Assembly (NCBI GenBank): GCA_026418015.1 | Contig: JAOACE010000013.1 | Coordinates: 186,001 to 250,000, forward strand | Direction of reading: 5' to 3' | Length of the DNA: 64,000 bases | From: Leptospiraceae bacterium | Lineage (GTDB): Bacteria > Spirochaetota > Leptospiria > Leptospirales > Leptonemataceae | Shown here: piece after piece, positions 9,763 to 18,876 of the stretch | Position numbering within the stretch: position 1 is the stretch's first letter | Layout: each line of letters begins with the position of its first letter | Made by a program: the position numbers and the translations under genes | Notes under the pieces: generated by a model | The model's input: only the letters and a program-made list of their open reading frames with translations | Databases searched by the model: none | Told to the model about the DNA's origin: nothing

Positions 9763-10593
9763 ATGGATACAATAAATAATATTGTCAAAACTTTTATAAG
9801 TTTACGAGTTGTAAAATCATTTTTTCATCTAATACTTGTAATCTACTTAGTCAATTATATAATCAATCATTTTGTGTTATGGTATTTTAATACTTTATGG
9901 TTATTGTATATCAGCTGGCTAATTTTTGGAACTGCTTTTTTTGTTGTAAAAAAATTACTAAAATATTTAAAATTATACAATATTTATTTTCTTTCTTTAC
10001 TTTGGTTGTTGATTAATATCAAAATATTCTTTTTCGACATCAAGCAAATTAGAGGGAGAAGTATGGAACCAACTCTAAAAGAAGGAGCTTGGGTTTTGGT
10101 CGATAAAATCCATTATGGTATTCAACTTCCTAGTTATCTTTTTCCCATTGGATATATCAAAAAACATAAATATTGTATAGAATTTATTTGTAAATTCAAG
10201 GACATTAAACGATATGATATTGTTGTGTTTGATTTTCCTGATCCAGTTTTAAAAAAAAGGATTTGGATAAAAAGAGTTATTGCCTTCGAAGAAGAAAAAT
10301 TTGAATTTAAAGAAAAATCCTTATATATTAATCAAAATAAAATGGATTTTTATTCTTCGATTGATTTTTTACCAGAATATCATCCAACACCAATTTTTCA
10401 ATTACCAGAAGAATTAAAAGTTTATCCAGAAACACTTCAATACTTTTTTTTGTATGGAATTGGCAAGTATGGTGTTGTACCAAAAAACACTTTTTTAGTA
10501 TTAGGAGATAATACCTACGAATCTCGCGATAGTAGAGTTTATGGTTTTATACCAGAAGATAGAATTATAGGTAAAGTGATATATGCATTTTAA
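9763..10593 (+). CDS. lepB: Signal peptidase I
   Basis: Membrane serine protease that removes signal peptides outside the cytoplasmic membrane. It is 276 residues. Three to four hydrophobic helices fill the first 95 residues, more than the usual one or two. The catalytic Ser is in RGRSMEPTL (Ser100) and the general-base Lys in WIKRVIAF (Lys170). The final signature GDNTYESRDSRVYGFIP is present. The ATG is only five bases from the divergent start codon, so its upstream signals lie inside the other gene. It overlaps ftsI by 11 bases, forming a secretion and cell-wall pair. Confidence 0.93.
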   Translation: MDTINNIVKTFISLRVVKSFFHLILVIYLVNYIINHFVLWYFNTLWLLYISWLIFGTAFFVVKKLLKYLKLYNIYFLSLLWLLINIKIFFFDIKQIRGRSMEPTLKEGAWVLVDKIHYGIQLPSYLFPIGYIKKHKYCIEFICKFKDIKRYDIVVFDFPDPVLKKRIWIKRVIAFEEEKFEFKEKSLYINQNKMDFYSSIDFLPEYHPTPIFQLPEELKVYPETLQYFFLYGIGKYGVVPKNTFLVLGDNTYESRDSRVYGFIPEDRIIGKVIYAF

Positions 10594-12469
10594 CTTAGAA
10601 AAATCCAAGTTTCGACTTTTGATTATTGTAGTTATAATAAGCACAATATTTATAATAGCAAGTAGTAGGTTAATTTTTTTAACAGAAATATTTAAAGAGA
10701 GCAAAACACGTTCTGGAAATAAACAAATCTTACGCGGAAGCATTACCGATAGAAGAGGAATTAGTTTGGCTCTAACAGAAGAAGCAAGCACCATAGGGAT
10801 TAACCCAAAAGAAATATTGGATCCTACTCTTACAGCACAGTTTCTTGCAGGTTATTTGGATTTGGATCAAAACAGCATTCTACAAAAAATATACTTAAAC
10901 CAAAACCATCAATATTTTTTGCTTAAAAGAAAGATCGATAACTATGTAGCAGAATTAATTTTAGATTTAAACTTGCCCGGTGTATATCGCGATTTTGAAT
11001 ATAGACGTATTTATCCAGCTGGGAAATTGGCTTCGAATTTGATTGGTTTTGTAAGAAAAGATACATTACAAGGAATGGCTGGATTAGAACGCATATATGA
11101 TGAACTCTTATCTACCCCTTCTACATTATTTACAGGTTTTTCGATAGAATTGTCCATAGATTCTTTAATCCAATACGAAATGGAAAGAGCACTAATGGAA
11201 GGTTTTCTCAATTCTAACGCAAAAAAAGCAATTGGTATAATGATGAAGTTAGATACTGGTGAAATTCTAGCAATAGCCAACCTTCCAAACTACGATCCCA
11301 ATTATTATTATCAAGAAAATGCAGAGTATAAAATCAATTGGGCAATTTCTTTTCCCTTTGAACCAGGATCGATTATGAAGCCATTTTTTGCTGCAATGCT
11401 TCTTAACGATTTTCCTAATATAGAAAATAAACACGTAGAATGTAAAGGCGAATATATTTTTCGAACTGGAAGTGTTCGATGTTTAAGAAAAGGAAGAATT
11501 CAAGCACACGGTAATGTAGATTTAGAAAAAATCATTATAGAATCTTGTAATGTGGGAATTATTCAACTTACCAATAAACTTGATCCTAAAAATATTTATA
11601 AATATTTATTAGAATTAGGATTTAATAAACCTACAAAAATAGTTCCAGAAGAATGGGAGGCTAAAGGCTATATACCAAAATTAGAAAATTGGGTAGAATC
11701 AACAACGTATTATTTACCGATTGGACAAGGTATGTTAACAACTCCCATACAGATATTAACAGCATTTAGTGCACTTATAAACGATGGCATATTAGTTAAA
11801 CCATTGCTAATCCGAAAAATAGAAAGCGAAGATAAAAAACTTGTACAAACATTCAAAACAGATGTTCAAAATACATCTTTTAGGAAGCAAGCTCTAAATA
11901 CATTAAAACAATATTTATATCTCGCAGTAGAAAAAGGAACGGGAACTCAAGCTAAGGTTGATTTTACAAAAATCCTTGGAAAAACTGGTACAGCTCAAAA
12001 ATCTGGTCCATTAGGATATACGAATGAATATACGGTTTCTTTTATTGGAGCATTTCCTTACGAAAAACCACAATACATTGTTTTAATTGTTTATGATGGA
12101 GTGAACGGAAATTATAGTGGAGGAAATTTGGCAGCACCAACATTTGCAAAATTTTTAAATCATATTAAAAAAATTATTTTTAGCCCACAATATGTAGAAG
12201 AAATCGATATATCTAAAAAAATATTTATAAATAAAGAAAATAAATTATTAAATTATCAAGATATATTACCGAATTTTTACCATGCTTCTTTAAAAGATGT
12301 TTTTGAATGGAAACAAAAGGTATTAGAGCCTTATAACGAAAAAAACCAATTAAACATAGAAATAGAGATTTTTGGAAATGGTTATGTGATAAAACAATTC
12401 CCAGATGCTGGAACAAATTTAAAAAAAGTAGATAAAATCCAGCTTTATTTGAATCAAGATAATTTTTAA
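10583..12469 (+). CDS. ftsI: FtsI-type penicillin-binding protein with PASTA-like tail
   Basis: Septal peptidoglycan transpeptidase. It is 628 residues with one N-terminal membrane anchor (about 10-35), a dimerisation domain with RGSITDRRGI, and a transpeptidase domain. The active-site motifs are SIMK (Ser263-Lys266), SCN (Ser321-Asn323) and KTG (Lys467-Gly469). After about residue 560 a PASTA-like domain follows (ILPNFYHASLKDVFEW ... GYVIKQFPDAGTNL), which is known in spirochaetal and Gram-positive FtsI-like proteins. It starts inside the last codons of lepB. A terminator at 12476-12502 follows. An alternative is SpoVD-like PBP, but FtsI is more likely. Confidence 0.92.
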   Translation: MHFNLEKSKFRLLIIVVIISTIFIIASSRLIFLTEIFKESKTRSGNKQILRGSITDRRGISLALTEEASTIGINPKEILDPTLTAQFLAGYLDLDQNSILQKIYLNQNHQYFLLKRKIDNYVAELILDLNLPGVYRDFEYRRIYPAGKLASNLIGFVRKDTLQGMAGLERIYDELLSTPSTLFTGFSIELSIDSLIQYEMERALMEGFLNSNAKKAIGIMMKLDTGEILAIANLPNYDPNYYYQENAEYKINWAISFPFEPGSIMKPFFAAMLLNDFPNIENKHVECKGEYIFRTGSVRCLRKGRIQAHGNVDLEKIIIESCNVGIIQLTNKLDPKNIYKYLLELGFNKPTKIVPEEWEAKGYIPKLENWVESTTYYLPIGQGMLTTPIQILTAFSALINDGILVKPLLIRKIESEDKKLVQTFKTDVQNTSFRKQALNTLKQYLYLAVEKGTGTQAKVDFTKILGKTGTAQKSGPLGYTNEYTVSFIGAFPYEKPQYIVLIVYDGVNGNYSGGNLAAPTFAKFLNHIKKIIFSPQYVEEIDISKKIFINKENKLLNYQDILPNFYHASLKDVFEWKQKVLEPYNEKNQLNIEIEIFGNGYVIKQFPDAGTNLKKVDKIQLYLNQDNF

Positions 12470-12475
12470 AATATA

Positions 12476-12502
12476 AAAACAGATAGAATACCTATCTGTT
12501 TT
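12476..12502. terminator. Bidirectional intrinsic terminator between ftsI and slyD
   Basis: Perfect stem AAAACAGATAG (12476-12486) and CTATCTGTTTT (12492-12502) with loop AATAC. The T run on one strand and A run on the other make it usable in both directions, which fits the convergent gene ends at 12469 and 12505. Confidence 0.85.
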
Positions 12503-12504
12503 TA

Positions 12505-12966
12505 TTAGTGAGCGTGTCCGTGTGCTAATTCTTCTGGTGTTGCTTCTCGAACGTCAACAACGCGAATATCAAAATTTAGGTTTTGACCTGCCAATGGATG
12601 ATTTCCATCTACAACAACAGTATTCCCTTTAATTTCTTTTATTGTTAGGATATATGTTCCTTCTTCTGTTTGTGCCTGGAATTGCATTCCCACTTCCAAA
12701 CCTTGGGAATCATCAAACAAATTTCTGGGAACTTCTTGAATTAAACCTTCATCCACAAAACCATAACCTTCTTCGGGAGGAATGGTAACAGAAAAAGAAT
12801 CGCCTACATCTTTTCCTTCTAATGCTTTTTCTAGACCAATGATTAAATTACCATTTCCATGAAGGTATTTTAATGGCCCTCTACCTTGTGATGAATCAAT
12901 GACATTGCCATGATCATCTTTCAAGGTATAATCAATCGAAACTACGGTATTTTTTTTGATTTTCAT
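12505..12966 (-). CDS. slyD: SlyD-type FKBP peptidyl-prolyl isomerase
   Basis: A 153-residue cytosolic prolyl isomerase and chaperone. The FKBP part has VSIDYTLKDDHGNVIDSS and GLEKALEGKDVGDSF. The IF (insert-in-flap) domain lies about residues 70-125 with GNHPLAGQNLNFDIRV, a SlyD signature. The C-terminus AHGHAH is a short His-rich tail that could bind nickel or other metals, shorter than in E. coli SlyD. An AAGG site lies a few bases upstream, and the promoter at 12997-13025 leaves a leader of about 25 bases. It is monocistronic. Confidence 0.95.
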   Translation of the reverse strand: MKIKKNTVVSIDYTLKDDHGNVIDSSQGRGPLKYLHGNGNLIIGLEKALEGKDVGDSFSVTIPPEEGYGFVDEGLIQEVPRNLFDDSQGLEVGMQFQAQTEEGTYILTIKEIKGNTVVVDGNHPLAGQNLNFDIRVVDVREATPEELAHGHAH

Positions 12967-12996
12967 AACTTAACCTTTTTTTTGAAAATATAGATT

Positions 12997-13025
12997 AAAA
13001 TAAAACTAGTTGTAAAAATAGTCAA
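12997..13025 (-). promoter_or_regulatory. Sigma-70-like promoter of slyD
   Basis: On the minus strand, TTGACT (13025-13020), 17 bases, then TATTTT (13002-12997). About 30 bases separate the -10 box from the ATG at 12966. This gene therefore has a leader with a ribosome binding site (AAGG), unlike the promoters that abut their start codons. Confidence 0.55.
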
Positions 13026-13092
13026 TTCTTATTTTCTAAAAGATAGGTTTTTTGTAAAAAGTAAAAAAATTGATTTTTTTTGTATACCAAAA

Positions 13093-13902
13093 CTATTTTT
13101 TACTTAATTCTTCTAATTCTTTTTGTTTTAATAATTCAATCTTTTCTTCCATAATTGAACGAATATAATTAGAAAGCTCATCAACATTCATGTTTTTGTA
13201 TTGTTCTGGGAAAATCGGATCACATACGATTGCCCATACCTTTCCAGGATACACCCGTTGGAAGAACTTATCCCTTTCTACGGGGATAATATATTGTGAT
13301 CCCCAAATCACTACGGGTTGAAGGACAACATTTGCTTTTTTTGCTAATATAAACGAACCATTCTTAAATGGTAACATTTTTCCATCAATTTTTCCTCTTG
13401 TACCTTCAGGGAAAATAATCACAGATTTTCCTTGTCTGATTTGATCTGCTGCTTCGAACAAAGATTGCATCGCTTTTTTACGATCTTCTCTTTCCACTGC
13501 AATGTATCCAGCTGCTTTCATCGAAGGTCCTATAATTGGCCAACTAAACAAAGATTTTTTTGCCATCCATCGAAAAGAAATATCCAAAAAACTATAAAAA
13601 ATAAAAATATCAAATAAGCTCTGATGATTACTAATAATAATCACTGGACCATCTTTATATATCTTTTCTTTATCGTAGAGTTCTATTTCTATACCTGTGA
13701 ATTTTAAAATAGCATTTCCCCATTTAATAGCTATTTTATGGACATCTTCTGGTTTTTTTGCTAAAATATACGGAGTCACTCTAATCCCATACAAGATGGT
13801 AATAAGAATCATCCCAATCCAATAATATAAAGAAATTAGTATATTAGATTTACGATTTTTTTCTTTTAGAATTTGTTTTATATCTAATGTATCTTGTTTC
13901 AT
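13093..13902 (-). CDS. plsC: 1-acyl-sn-glycerol-3-phosphate acyltransferase
   Basis: A 269-residue membrane-associated acyltransferase that makes phosphatidic acid from lysophosphatidic acid. The catalytic HX4D motif is in SNHQSLFDIFIF and the glycerophosphate-binding motif is FPEGTRG. A third block (VVLQPVVIWGSQ) and one N-terminal hydrophobic helix (about 22-45) fit the PlsC family. The tail after residue 250 is charged and helical (EEKIELLKQKELEEL). Its promoter at 13910-13936 implies a very short or absent leader. Confidence 0.92.
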   Translation of the reverse strand: MKQDTLDIKQILKEKNRKSNILISLYYWIGMILITILYGIRVTPYILAKKPEDVHKIAIKWGNAILKFTGIEIELYDKEKIYKDGPVIIISNHQSLFDIFIFYSFLDISFRWMAKKSLFSWPIIGPSMKAAGYIAVEREDRKKAMQSLFEAADQIRQGKSVIIFPEGTRGKIDGKMLPFKNGSFILAKKANVVLQPVVIWGSQYIIPVERDKFFQRVYPGKVWAIVCDPIFPEQYKNMNVDELSNYIRSIMEEKIELLKQKELEELSKK

Positions 13903-13909
13903 AGGTTTT

Positions 13910-13936
13910 ATTCTATCTTAAATTTATTTATGTCAA
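13910..13936 (-). promoter_or_regulatory. Promoter of plsC, consistent with a leaderless mRNA
   Basis: On the minus strand, TTGACA (13936-13931), 15 bases, TAGAAT (13915-13910), then 7 bases and the ATG at 13902. The -35 box is a perfect consensus. The spacer is two bases short of 17. No GGAGG-like site fits in the 7-base gap. Confidence 0.5.
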
Positions 13937-13973
13937 TTTATTTTATTAAATTTGATTCATTAATAAAAAAATT

Positions 13974-16637
13974 TTAATCGTTGGTTCTACTCATCATAAA
14001 TTTTTCTATATAATCTGTGATATCTTGAATATTTCTATTGATCATTCTTTTAAATTCTGGTGGAATATTTTGAGATTTAATCATTCGATAGTAGTTTAAT
14101 GCATTTTTTAACATTTTTCGTCGTGCAAATTCTTGTGCTTTAATCAACAATGGTTTATATTTATAGTATACATATTCAAGAGTATGATAATTCTTACTTA
14201 ACTGAAAAGAATCAGGTATTTTACTAAAATCATAAGTTAATGTTAAGAAAGGTGCATCATCTTCGTCTGGTGGTTTTAATTCCAAGACACCGCGAATTTC
14301 TTGAACTGGGCCTTTTTTTTCTGGTGCTTCTGGTACGTCTGGGAAATCCAATTCTTCTACACCTTCGCTTAGTTGTTCTTGTTTGGGTTCCAAAGAAGGC
14401 TCTTGGGGTTGTGGCATTCCTTCTTCTGGTTTTTCTGGTTTTTGCAAAGCTTCTGTTTGTTCTTGTTGTTCTTGCAGTGGTTGGGGATATTCTTGTTGTG
14501 GCATACTAGGAAAAGATTTTTGTTCTAACTCTTCTACGATTATTTCTTCGGGATCAGGTAGGTTCAATTCTTCTAGATTGATGGGAGGTTCTATAATTTC
14601 TACTTTGGAATAAGGAATCCCTTCTTTTTCTGGTTCTTGGGTCGTTTCCTGAATCTCTATGGGTTCGATTTCAGGTATTTCTAACGAAAGCATATCATTT
14701 TCTTGGGATTCTGCTTCTGGTAAGTTTAATTCTTCTAATTCGATTTCTTCTTGTTCTTCTAATTTTTCTGAATCAAAAGTGCCACTTGTTATAGAAGGTG
14801 TAATTTCTACTTCGGATTTTTTTTCTTTTTCAATTTCGTCAGATATAGGTTCAACATCGATTTGGATTGTTTTTATCGATTCTTGCAAATCCTCGAACTT
14901 TTCGCTAATAGGTTCTGGAAGTTCAATTTCTTCCAATTCTTCTAATCCTAATTCTTCTGCGGAAGGTGGAATAGAGATTACGATATTTTCTTTTGTTTCT
15001 GGTGTCTCGTAAACTGATAATTCTTTATTGTTCTGAAAATCTTTATATTTTTCTAATAATTCTTTTCGTTCTAAGTGTTTAAGGTATTTTTCTAAAAATT
15101 TTTCTCGTTCTTCGAAAAGATTGATCTTCCTTCGATCTTCACCACTTCTTCTATCTGGTCTAGATGGATCAAAGTCAAACTCTTTTCTTCTGTCTAGCCC
15201 ACTTCTTCGATCGATCAAAGGCAAATGTTTGTATTTTTCCCATTCACGATCAAAATCCTTATCTGTCCATCCATCGGTAATTAAATTTCCTTCTTCGTCA
15301 AACTGAAATCCTTCTTTTGTTAAGATAGACTGAAAGTATTCTTCTGGCCTAGTTGGAACTTTGGGTCCTATCGGTAAAGGAATTTCTGCTTGTTCAATTT
15401 CTGGAATTCCTTTTTGCTTTTGGATCGTTTTAGGTATTTTTCGAAAAAAGGAAGGTACGATGTAATAAACTGTGTGTGGTGCTTTAGGCGAAAGTTCTTC
15501 TGGTTCTTTGGAACGACTTATGATGATTTCTTTTTTTTCTATCGATGTTTGAGTTTCTTCTTTTTTACCAGTACTTATACCACCTGCTCCGCCTACACTC
15601 AATTTGTCTGCCCGAACTTCCTTCGCTTCTATTACTCTATCAGCTCCTATGCCTCCTGATCCACCACCGCCAGCTCCATCACCAACACCACCTGCTCCGC
15701 CTACACTCAACTTCTCTGCTCGAACCTCTTTCGCTTCTATTACTCTACCAGCTCCTGTGTCAGAGCCGACAATATTACTTTCTCCAACTAAGAATTTTTC
15801 TGATTTGATTTCTTTTGCTTCTGCGTTGAATTGTTGTGCTTTTATTTCTTTCGCTTCTATTTTTGCATCAGAAACGTTGAGGGTAGCTTTAATGTCTTTT
15901 ATACCATCTGCAAAGGCTTTTGCTATTTCTCTTGCTATATCTTCTGATATTTGTTTTAAACCTTCGTTAAATTTTTCTATTGCAACAGTTTGTGCTGTTA
16001 ACGGAATAATGATTTCGGGAAATTCTATTGTCTCTTCGTCTTCGTCCAGTCCTAGTAGCCAACGTTTTATATCATCAATATTTTTTTGAATCTTTTGTTT
16101 TATTTCTTCGTCTGGAATTCTTTTTAACAATCTTTCGTAAATACTCAATGCTTCTTTTGCTTTTTGCTCTTCGACGAATTTCTCTGCATTTTGTAGGGGT
16201 CTTCTATGCCGAGAAAAAGGAGACATTCTAGGAATAATCTCATCGGTGGTATAAGTGACTTTTAAGGGTTTTTTCTTTCTATATCTATCTTGTTTTACAT
16301 CCTGTAAGGTTTTTTTTAAATCGTCTGTCTGGATTACTTCTGGTTGTATGGGGGACGGAACCTTTTTTATATAATCTTTGAATTTTTCTAAATCGCTTTT
16401 TTCTACGGAAAAACGAATCTTCTGTTTAGCTTCTGGTAGTTGTGGACTAGAACGAGCTCCTAAATTTTCTTGTTCTATTAATTTTTTTTTGGATTCTTGT
16501 TCTTTTTCCTTTGGAGAAACAGATGAAACATCCTGTGCATTATCCCTAAAAAAATATGCCACAGCACCCGCTGCTGCGGAACTCAACAACAATAATAGCA
16601 ACCATTCCATATTTTTTAACTGACTTGAAATTACCAT
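13974..16637 (-). CDS. Large membrane-anchored repeat protein of unknown function
   Basis: An 887-residue protein from the ATG at 16637 (a second ATG at 16610 begins right before the hydrophobic segment). One N-terminal helix (MEWLLLLLLSSAAAGAVAYF) anchors it. Two TPR-like modules lie near each end: ALSIYERLLKRIPDEE with KNIDDI (about 160-195), and ALNYYRMIKSQNIPPE with RNIQDI (about 850-880). Between them are IEAKEVRAEKLSVGG-type repeats, two Gly-rich linkers, a paired RRSGLDRRK/RRSGEDRRK motif, and a long Glu/Pro-rich acidic region. I do not recognise the family. It looks like a long spacer that presents two helical modules. A promoter matches the start at 16637. Confidence 0.75.
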   Translation of the reverse strand: MVISSQLKNMEWLLLLLLSSAAAGAVAYFFRDNAQDVSSVSPKEKEQESKKKLIEQENLGARSSPQLPEAKQKIRFSVEKSDLEKFKDYIKKVPSPIQPEVIQTDDLKKTLQDVKQDRYRKKKPLKVTYTTDEIIPRMSPFSRHRRPLQNAEKFVEEQKAKEALSIYERLLKRIPDEEIKQKIQKNIDDIKRWLLGLDEDEETIEFPEIIIPLTAQTVAIEKFNEGLKQISEDIAREIAKAFADGIKDIKATLNVSDAKIEAKEIKAQQFNAEAKEIKSEKFLVGESNIVGSDTGAGRVIEAKEVRAEKLSVGGAGGVGDGAGGGGSGGIGADRVIEAKEVRADKLSVGGAGGISTGKKEETQTSIEKKEIIISRSKEPEELSPKAPHTVYYIVPSFFRKIPKTIQKQKGIPEIEQAEIPLPIGPKVPTRPEEYFQSILTKEGFQFDEEGNLITDGWTDKDFDREWEKYKHLPLIDRRSGLDRRKEFDFDPSRPDRRSGEDRRKINLFEEREKFLEKYLKHLERKELLEKYKDFQNNKELSVYETPETKENIVISIPPSAEELGLEELEEIELPEPISEKFEDLQESIKTIQIDVEPISDEIEKEKKSEVEITPSITSGTFDSEKLEEQEEIELEELNLPEAESQENDMLSLEIPEIEPIEIQETTQEPEKEGIPYSKVEIIEPPINLEELNLPDPEEIIVEELEQKSFPSMPQQEYPQPLQEQQEQTEALQKPEKPEEGMPQPQEPSLEPKQEQLSEGVEELDFPDVPEAPEKKGPVQEIRGVLELKPPDEDDAPFLTLTYDFSKIPDSFQLSKNYHTLEYVYYKYKPLLIKAQEFARRKMLKNALNYYRMIKSQNIPPEFKRMINRNIQDITDYIEKFMMSRTND
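15580..15756 (-). repeat. Two 69-bp direct repeats, period 108 bp, inside the large repeat protein gene
   Basis: Copies at about 15580-15648 and 15688-15756 both begin CCACCTGCTCCGCCTACACT on the + strand and differ at only a few positions. They encode the IEAKEVRA-(E/D)KLSVGGAGG unit. The intervening bases encode a Gly-rich linker. The segment is much richer in GC than its surroundings, which suggests recent tandem duplication and possible copy-number change between strains. Confidence 0.85.
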
Positions 16638-16642
16638 CGACA

Positions 16643-16671
16643 AATTTAGCAAAAAAAATAATCATTGTCAA
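16643..16671 (-). promoter_or_regulatory. Promoter of the large repeat protein gene
   Basis: On the minus strand, TTGACA (16671-16666), 17 bases, TAAATT (16648-16643), then 5 bases and the ATG at 16637. Perfect -35 box and spacer. The start of transcription would fall at or next to the ATG, favouring the 16637 start over 16610. Confidence 0.55.
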
Positions 16672-16678
16672 ACGATAT

Positions 16679-18052
16679 ATGGAATTTCGAATAAAAAAAA
16701 TCTTGCCCAACTTAGAAGGAGAAATCGAATACAAACAAAAAAAATATTCAGCCCCTTTTGTAGTACCAGGAGACATCGTTCACTTTAAAATAAAAAGATT
16801 TGGTAGAAAAACCAAACTAATTGTAACAGATATTATAAAGCAGGATATCTCGCTCGATTATGTTATTCCCCCAAAGTGCAAACATTTTGGAGAATGTGGC
16901 GGATGTAAAGCACAACATTTAAACTATTCTTATCAATGGTATTTAAAAACAAATGAATTAAAAAATCTTTATCTAAACTCATTTTTGATTGCTATAAAAG
17001 AAATTCCCTCGGTAAACATTTTTCATTATAGGAATCGAATGGATTTTTTGGTTTCGGATGATTGTGTTGGTTTAAGAAAACCCCATCGATTTGATGAATT
17101 TGTCGATATTGAATATTGTCATATCCAAAAAGAAGAAGCAAACATAATTTTAAATATTTTTAGAAATATTATAAAAAAATATAAAAACTTAGGTTATAAC
17201 AGAAAGACCAATACAGGTGTGATTAAATACATTACAATCAGAATTGGCATTGATGGTATGATTATATTTACATTGTTAAAAGATTACGACAAGCAAGAAG
17301 ATTTAAAAATTTTATATAATAATTTTATAGATGAATTTATAAATAATATAAAACAATTAGAATCGAGAATAAATTATTCCTTTTCTGTTAAAGAATGTTA
17401 TGTAGACGAAAAGGCAGAAATTTCCAATGTAAGCAATGGTAAAATTGTATATAATCATTCATATTTAAAAATTCCTTTTGGTGAACTAGTTTTTAACGTA
17501 CCTGCGGATGGTTTCTTTCAACCTAATCCAGAAATAATTTCTAAAATGCTCGATAATGCAATCGAAGATTTTCTTAAACACAAGCAAAACGAAAAATATC
17601 AATTAATAGATCTATATTGTGGAGCTGGTATTTTATCAATTTATCTTACGCGAAAATTAAATCAATCAATATTAACATCAGTAATGGGAATAGAAATCAT
17701 CGAAAGTGCAATCGAACTTGCCAAAAAGAATTTTGAATATTTTTTTGGAGATCAAATTCCTTATAATTTTATTACAGCAGATTTGAATAAAATAAAAGAA
17801 ATCCCTATCAATAATACCTCTATATTGATTTTAGATCCACCGCGAAGTGGACTACATCCTAAAATCATCGAATGGATCATCAATACGCCACAGATTAAAT
17901 GGATATTTTATCTTTCTTGCAATCCACCCAAACAATACGAAGAGATGCAAAAAATAAAATCGATCTTCGACGTCGAATCCATTATATTTGGTGATCCTTT
18001 TCCTCATACCTCCCATTGGGAAAGCCTGATTCTCTTAAAAAGAAAAGTTTGA
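16679..18052 (+). CDS. RlmD-like 23S rRNA (uracil-5-)-methyltransferase
   Basis: A 457-residue class I SAM-dependent RNA methyltransferase of the TrmA/RlmD family. An N-terminal TRAM-like beta-barrel (about 1-60) is followed by an iron-sulfur motif CKHFGECGGCKAQH with the CGGC core. The SAM site is DLYCGAGILSIYL, the catalytic region LDPPRSGLHPKI, and the catalytic Cys lies in YLSCNPPKQ. The ATG at 16679 is preferred because it avoids overlap with the divergent gene. The exact target uridine cannot be told from sequence. The gene ends two bases before the convergent SDR gene ends. Confidence 0.9.
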   Translation: MEFRIKKILPNLEGEIEYKQKKYSAPFVVPGDIVHFKIKRFGRKTKLIVTDIIKQDISLDYVIPPKCKHFGECGGCKAQHLNYSYQWYLKTNELKNLYLNSFLIAIKEIPSVNIFHYRNRMDFLVSDDCVGLRKPHRFDEFVDIEYCHIQKEEANIILNIFRNIIKKYKNLGYNRKTNTGVIKYITIRIGIDGMIIFTLLKDYDKQEDLKILYNNFIDEFINNIKQLESRINYSFSVKECYVDEKAEISNVSNGKIVYNHSYLKIPFGELVFNVPADGFFQPNPEIISKMLDNAIEDFLKHKQNEKYQLIDLYCGAGILSIYLTRKLNQSILTSVMGIEIIESAIELAKKNFEYFFGDQIPYNFITADLNKIKEIPINNTSILILDPPRSGLHPKIIEWIINTPQIKWIFYLSCNPPKQYEEMQKIKSIFDVESIIFGDPFPHTSHWESLILLKRKV

Positions 18053-18054
18053 TT

Positions 18055-18876
18055 TTATATAAATATACCCGTTGCTTGTTCTAGAAAATCTAATAACTTT
18101 TGTTGAATTTCTTTGTTATAGCAATCTTTATGTGCTTGGGAAATTTTTAATTTGTCGAAATATTTACCCGTCTGCTGATTAAACTCTGGATTAAACAACA
18201 ATTGATAGAGTACCTCTGATCCTCCTTTTGGACCGGCTATAAATGTATTCCAAAGAAACTTGATTAAAAATGGTAAATCTCGCGTTATTCCAGTAGAATA
18301 TACACCAGGATGGCAAGAATTACTTCGAATATTTTTAAAACGTTCCGCAAAATATAAAGAAAAGGATGTTATCGCGAATTTAGAATTTGCGTATGCCAAC
18401 TGCCCACTATAATGCTTAGAATATTGTAAATCTTCAAAATTAATTTTTGCCATATAATGCATTCGCGAGCTTACGAACAAAACTAAGGGAGAATTTGATT
18501 TTGATAGTAAATCGACTAGTTGCAAACTTAAATAAGCTGGTGCGATATAGTTTACCAACCATTGTAGTTCAATTCCATTTTGTAGATGCTTTGTATGCGT
18601 ATAAATGCCTGCATTGTTTATCAAAATATCTATTCGAGGATATTGTTTGATTCTATGCCATATATTTTGATTAGTCAATGAGTTTAAGTTTCCTAAATCC
18701 ATTTCTATGACTTCAATGTTGTCTTTATAAATTTTTACTAGTTCTTTTAGGTGTTCTTTTTGTTGATAATTTCGAATAGGTAGAATCAAAAAGTGTTTTT
18801 CTTGTAAAAGTTTTTTTAAAAGCTCCCATCCAATCCCCGAACTTGAACCAGTAAAAAAAATGATTTTTTTATCCAT
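18055..18876 (-). CDS. Short-chain dehydrogenase/reductase
   Basis: A 273-residue NAD(P)-dependent oxidoreductase of the classical SDR fold. The cofactor motif is TGSSSGIGWELL (about residues 10-21), the NNAG motif is INNAGIYTH, the catalytic Ser lies in FVSSRMHYM, and the YxxxK pair is YANSKFA. C-terminal features (SNSCHPGVYSTGI) resemble the retinol-dehydrogenase/WWOX-like branch. The substrate is unknown. Transcribed alone, tail to tail with the RNA methyltransferase gene. Confidence 0.9.
   Translation of the reverse strand: MDKKIIFFTGSSSGIGWELLKKLLQEKHFLILPIRNYQQKEHLKELVKIYKDNIEVIEMDLGNLNSLTNQNIWHRIKQYPRIDILINNAGIYTHTKHLQNGIELQWLVNYIAPAYLSLQLVDLLSKSNSPLVLFVSSRMHYMAKINFEDLQYSKHYSGQLAYANSKFAITSFSLYFAERFKNIRSNSCHPGVYSTGITRDLPFLIKFLWNTFIAGPKGGSEVLYQLLFNPEFNQQTGKYFDKLKISQAHKDCYNKEIQQKLLDFLEQATGIFI

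Noticed and set aside
14240-16231. Long open frames on the + strand opposite the large repeat protein
   Set aside because: They arise from the Glu/Gly/Pro-rich codon bias of the minus-strand gene; no start signals or plausible proteins.
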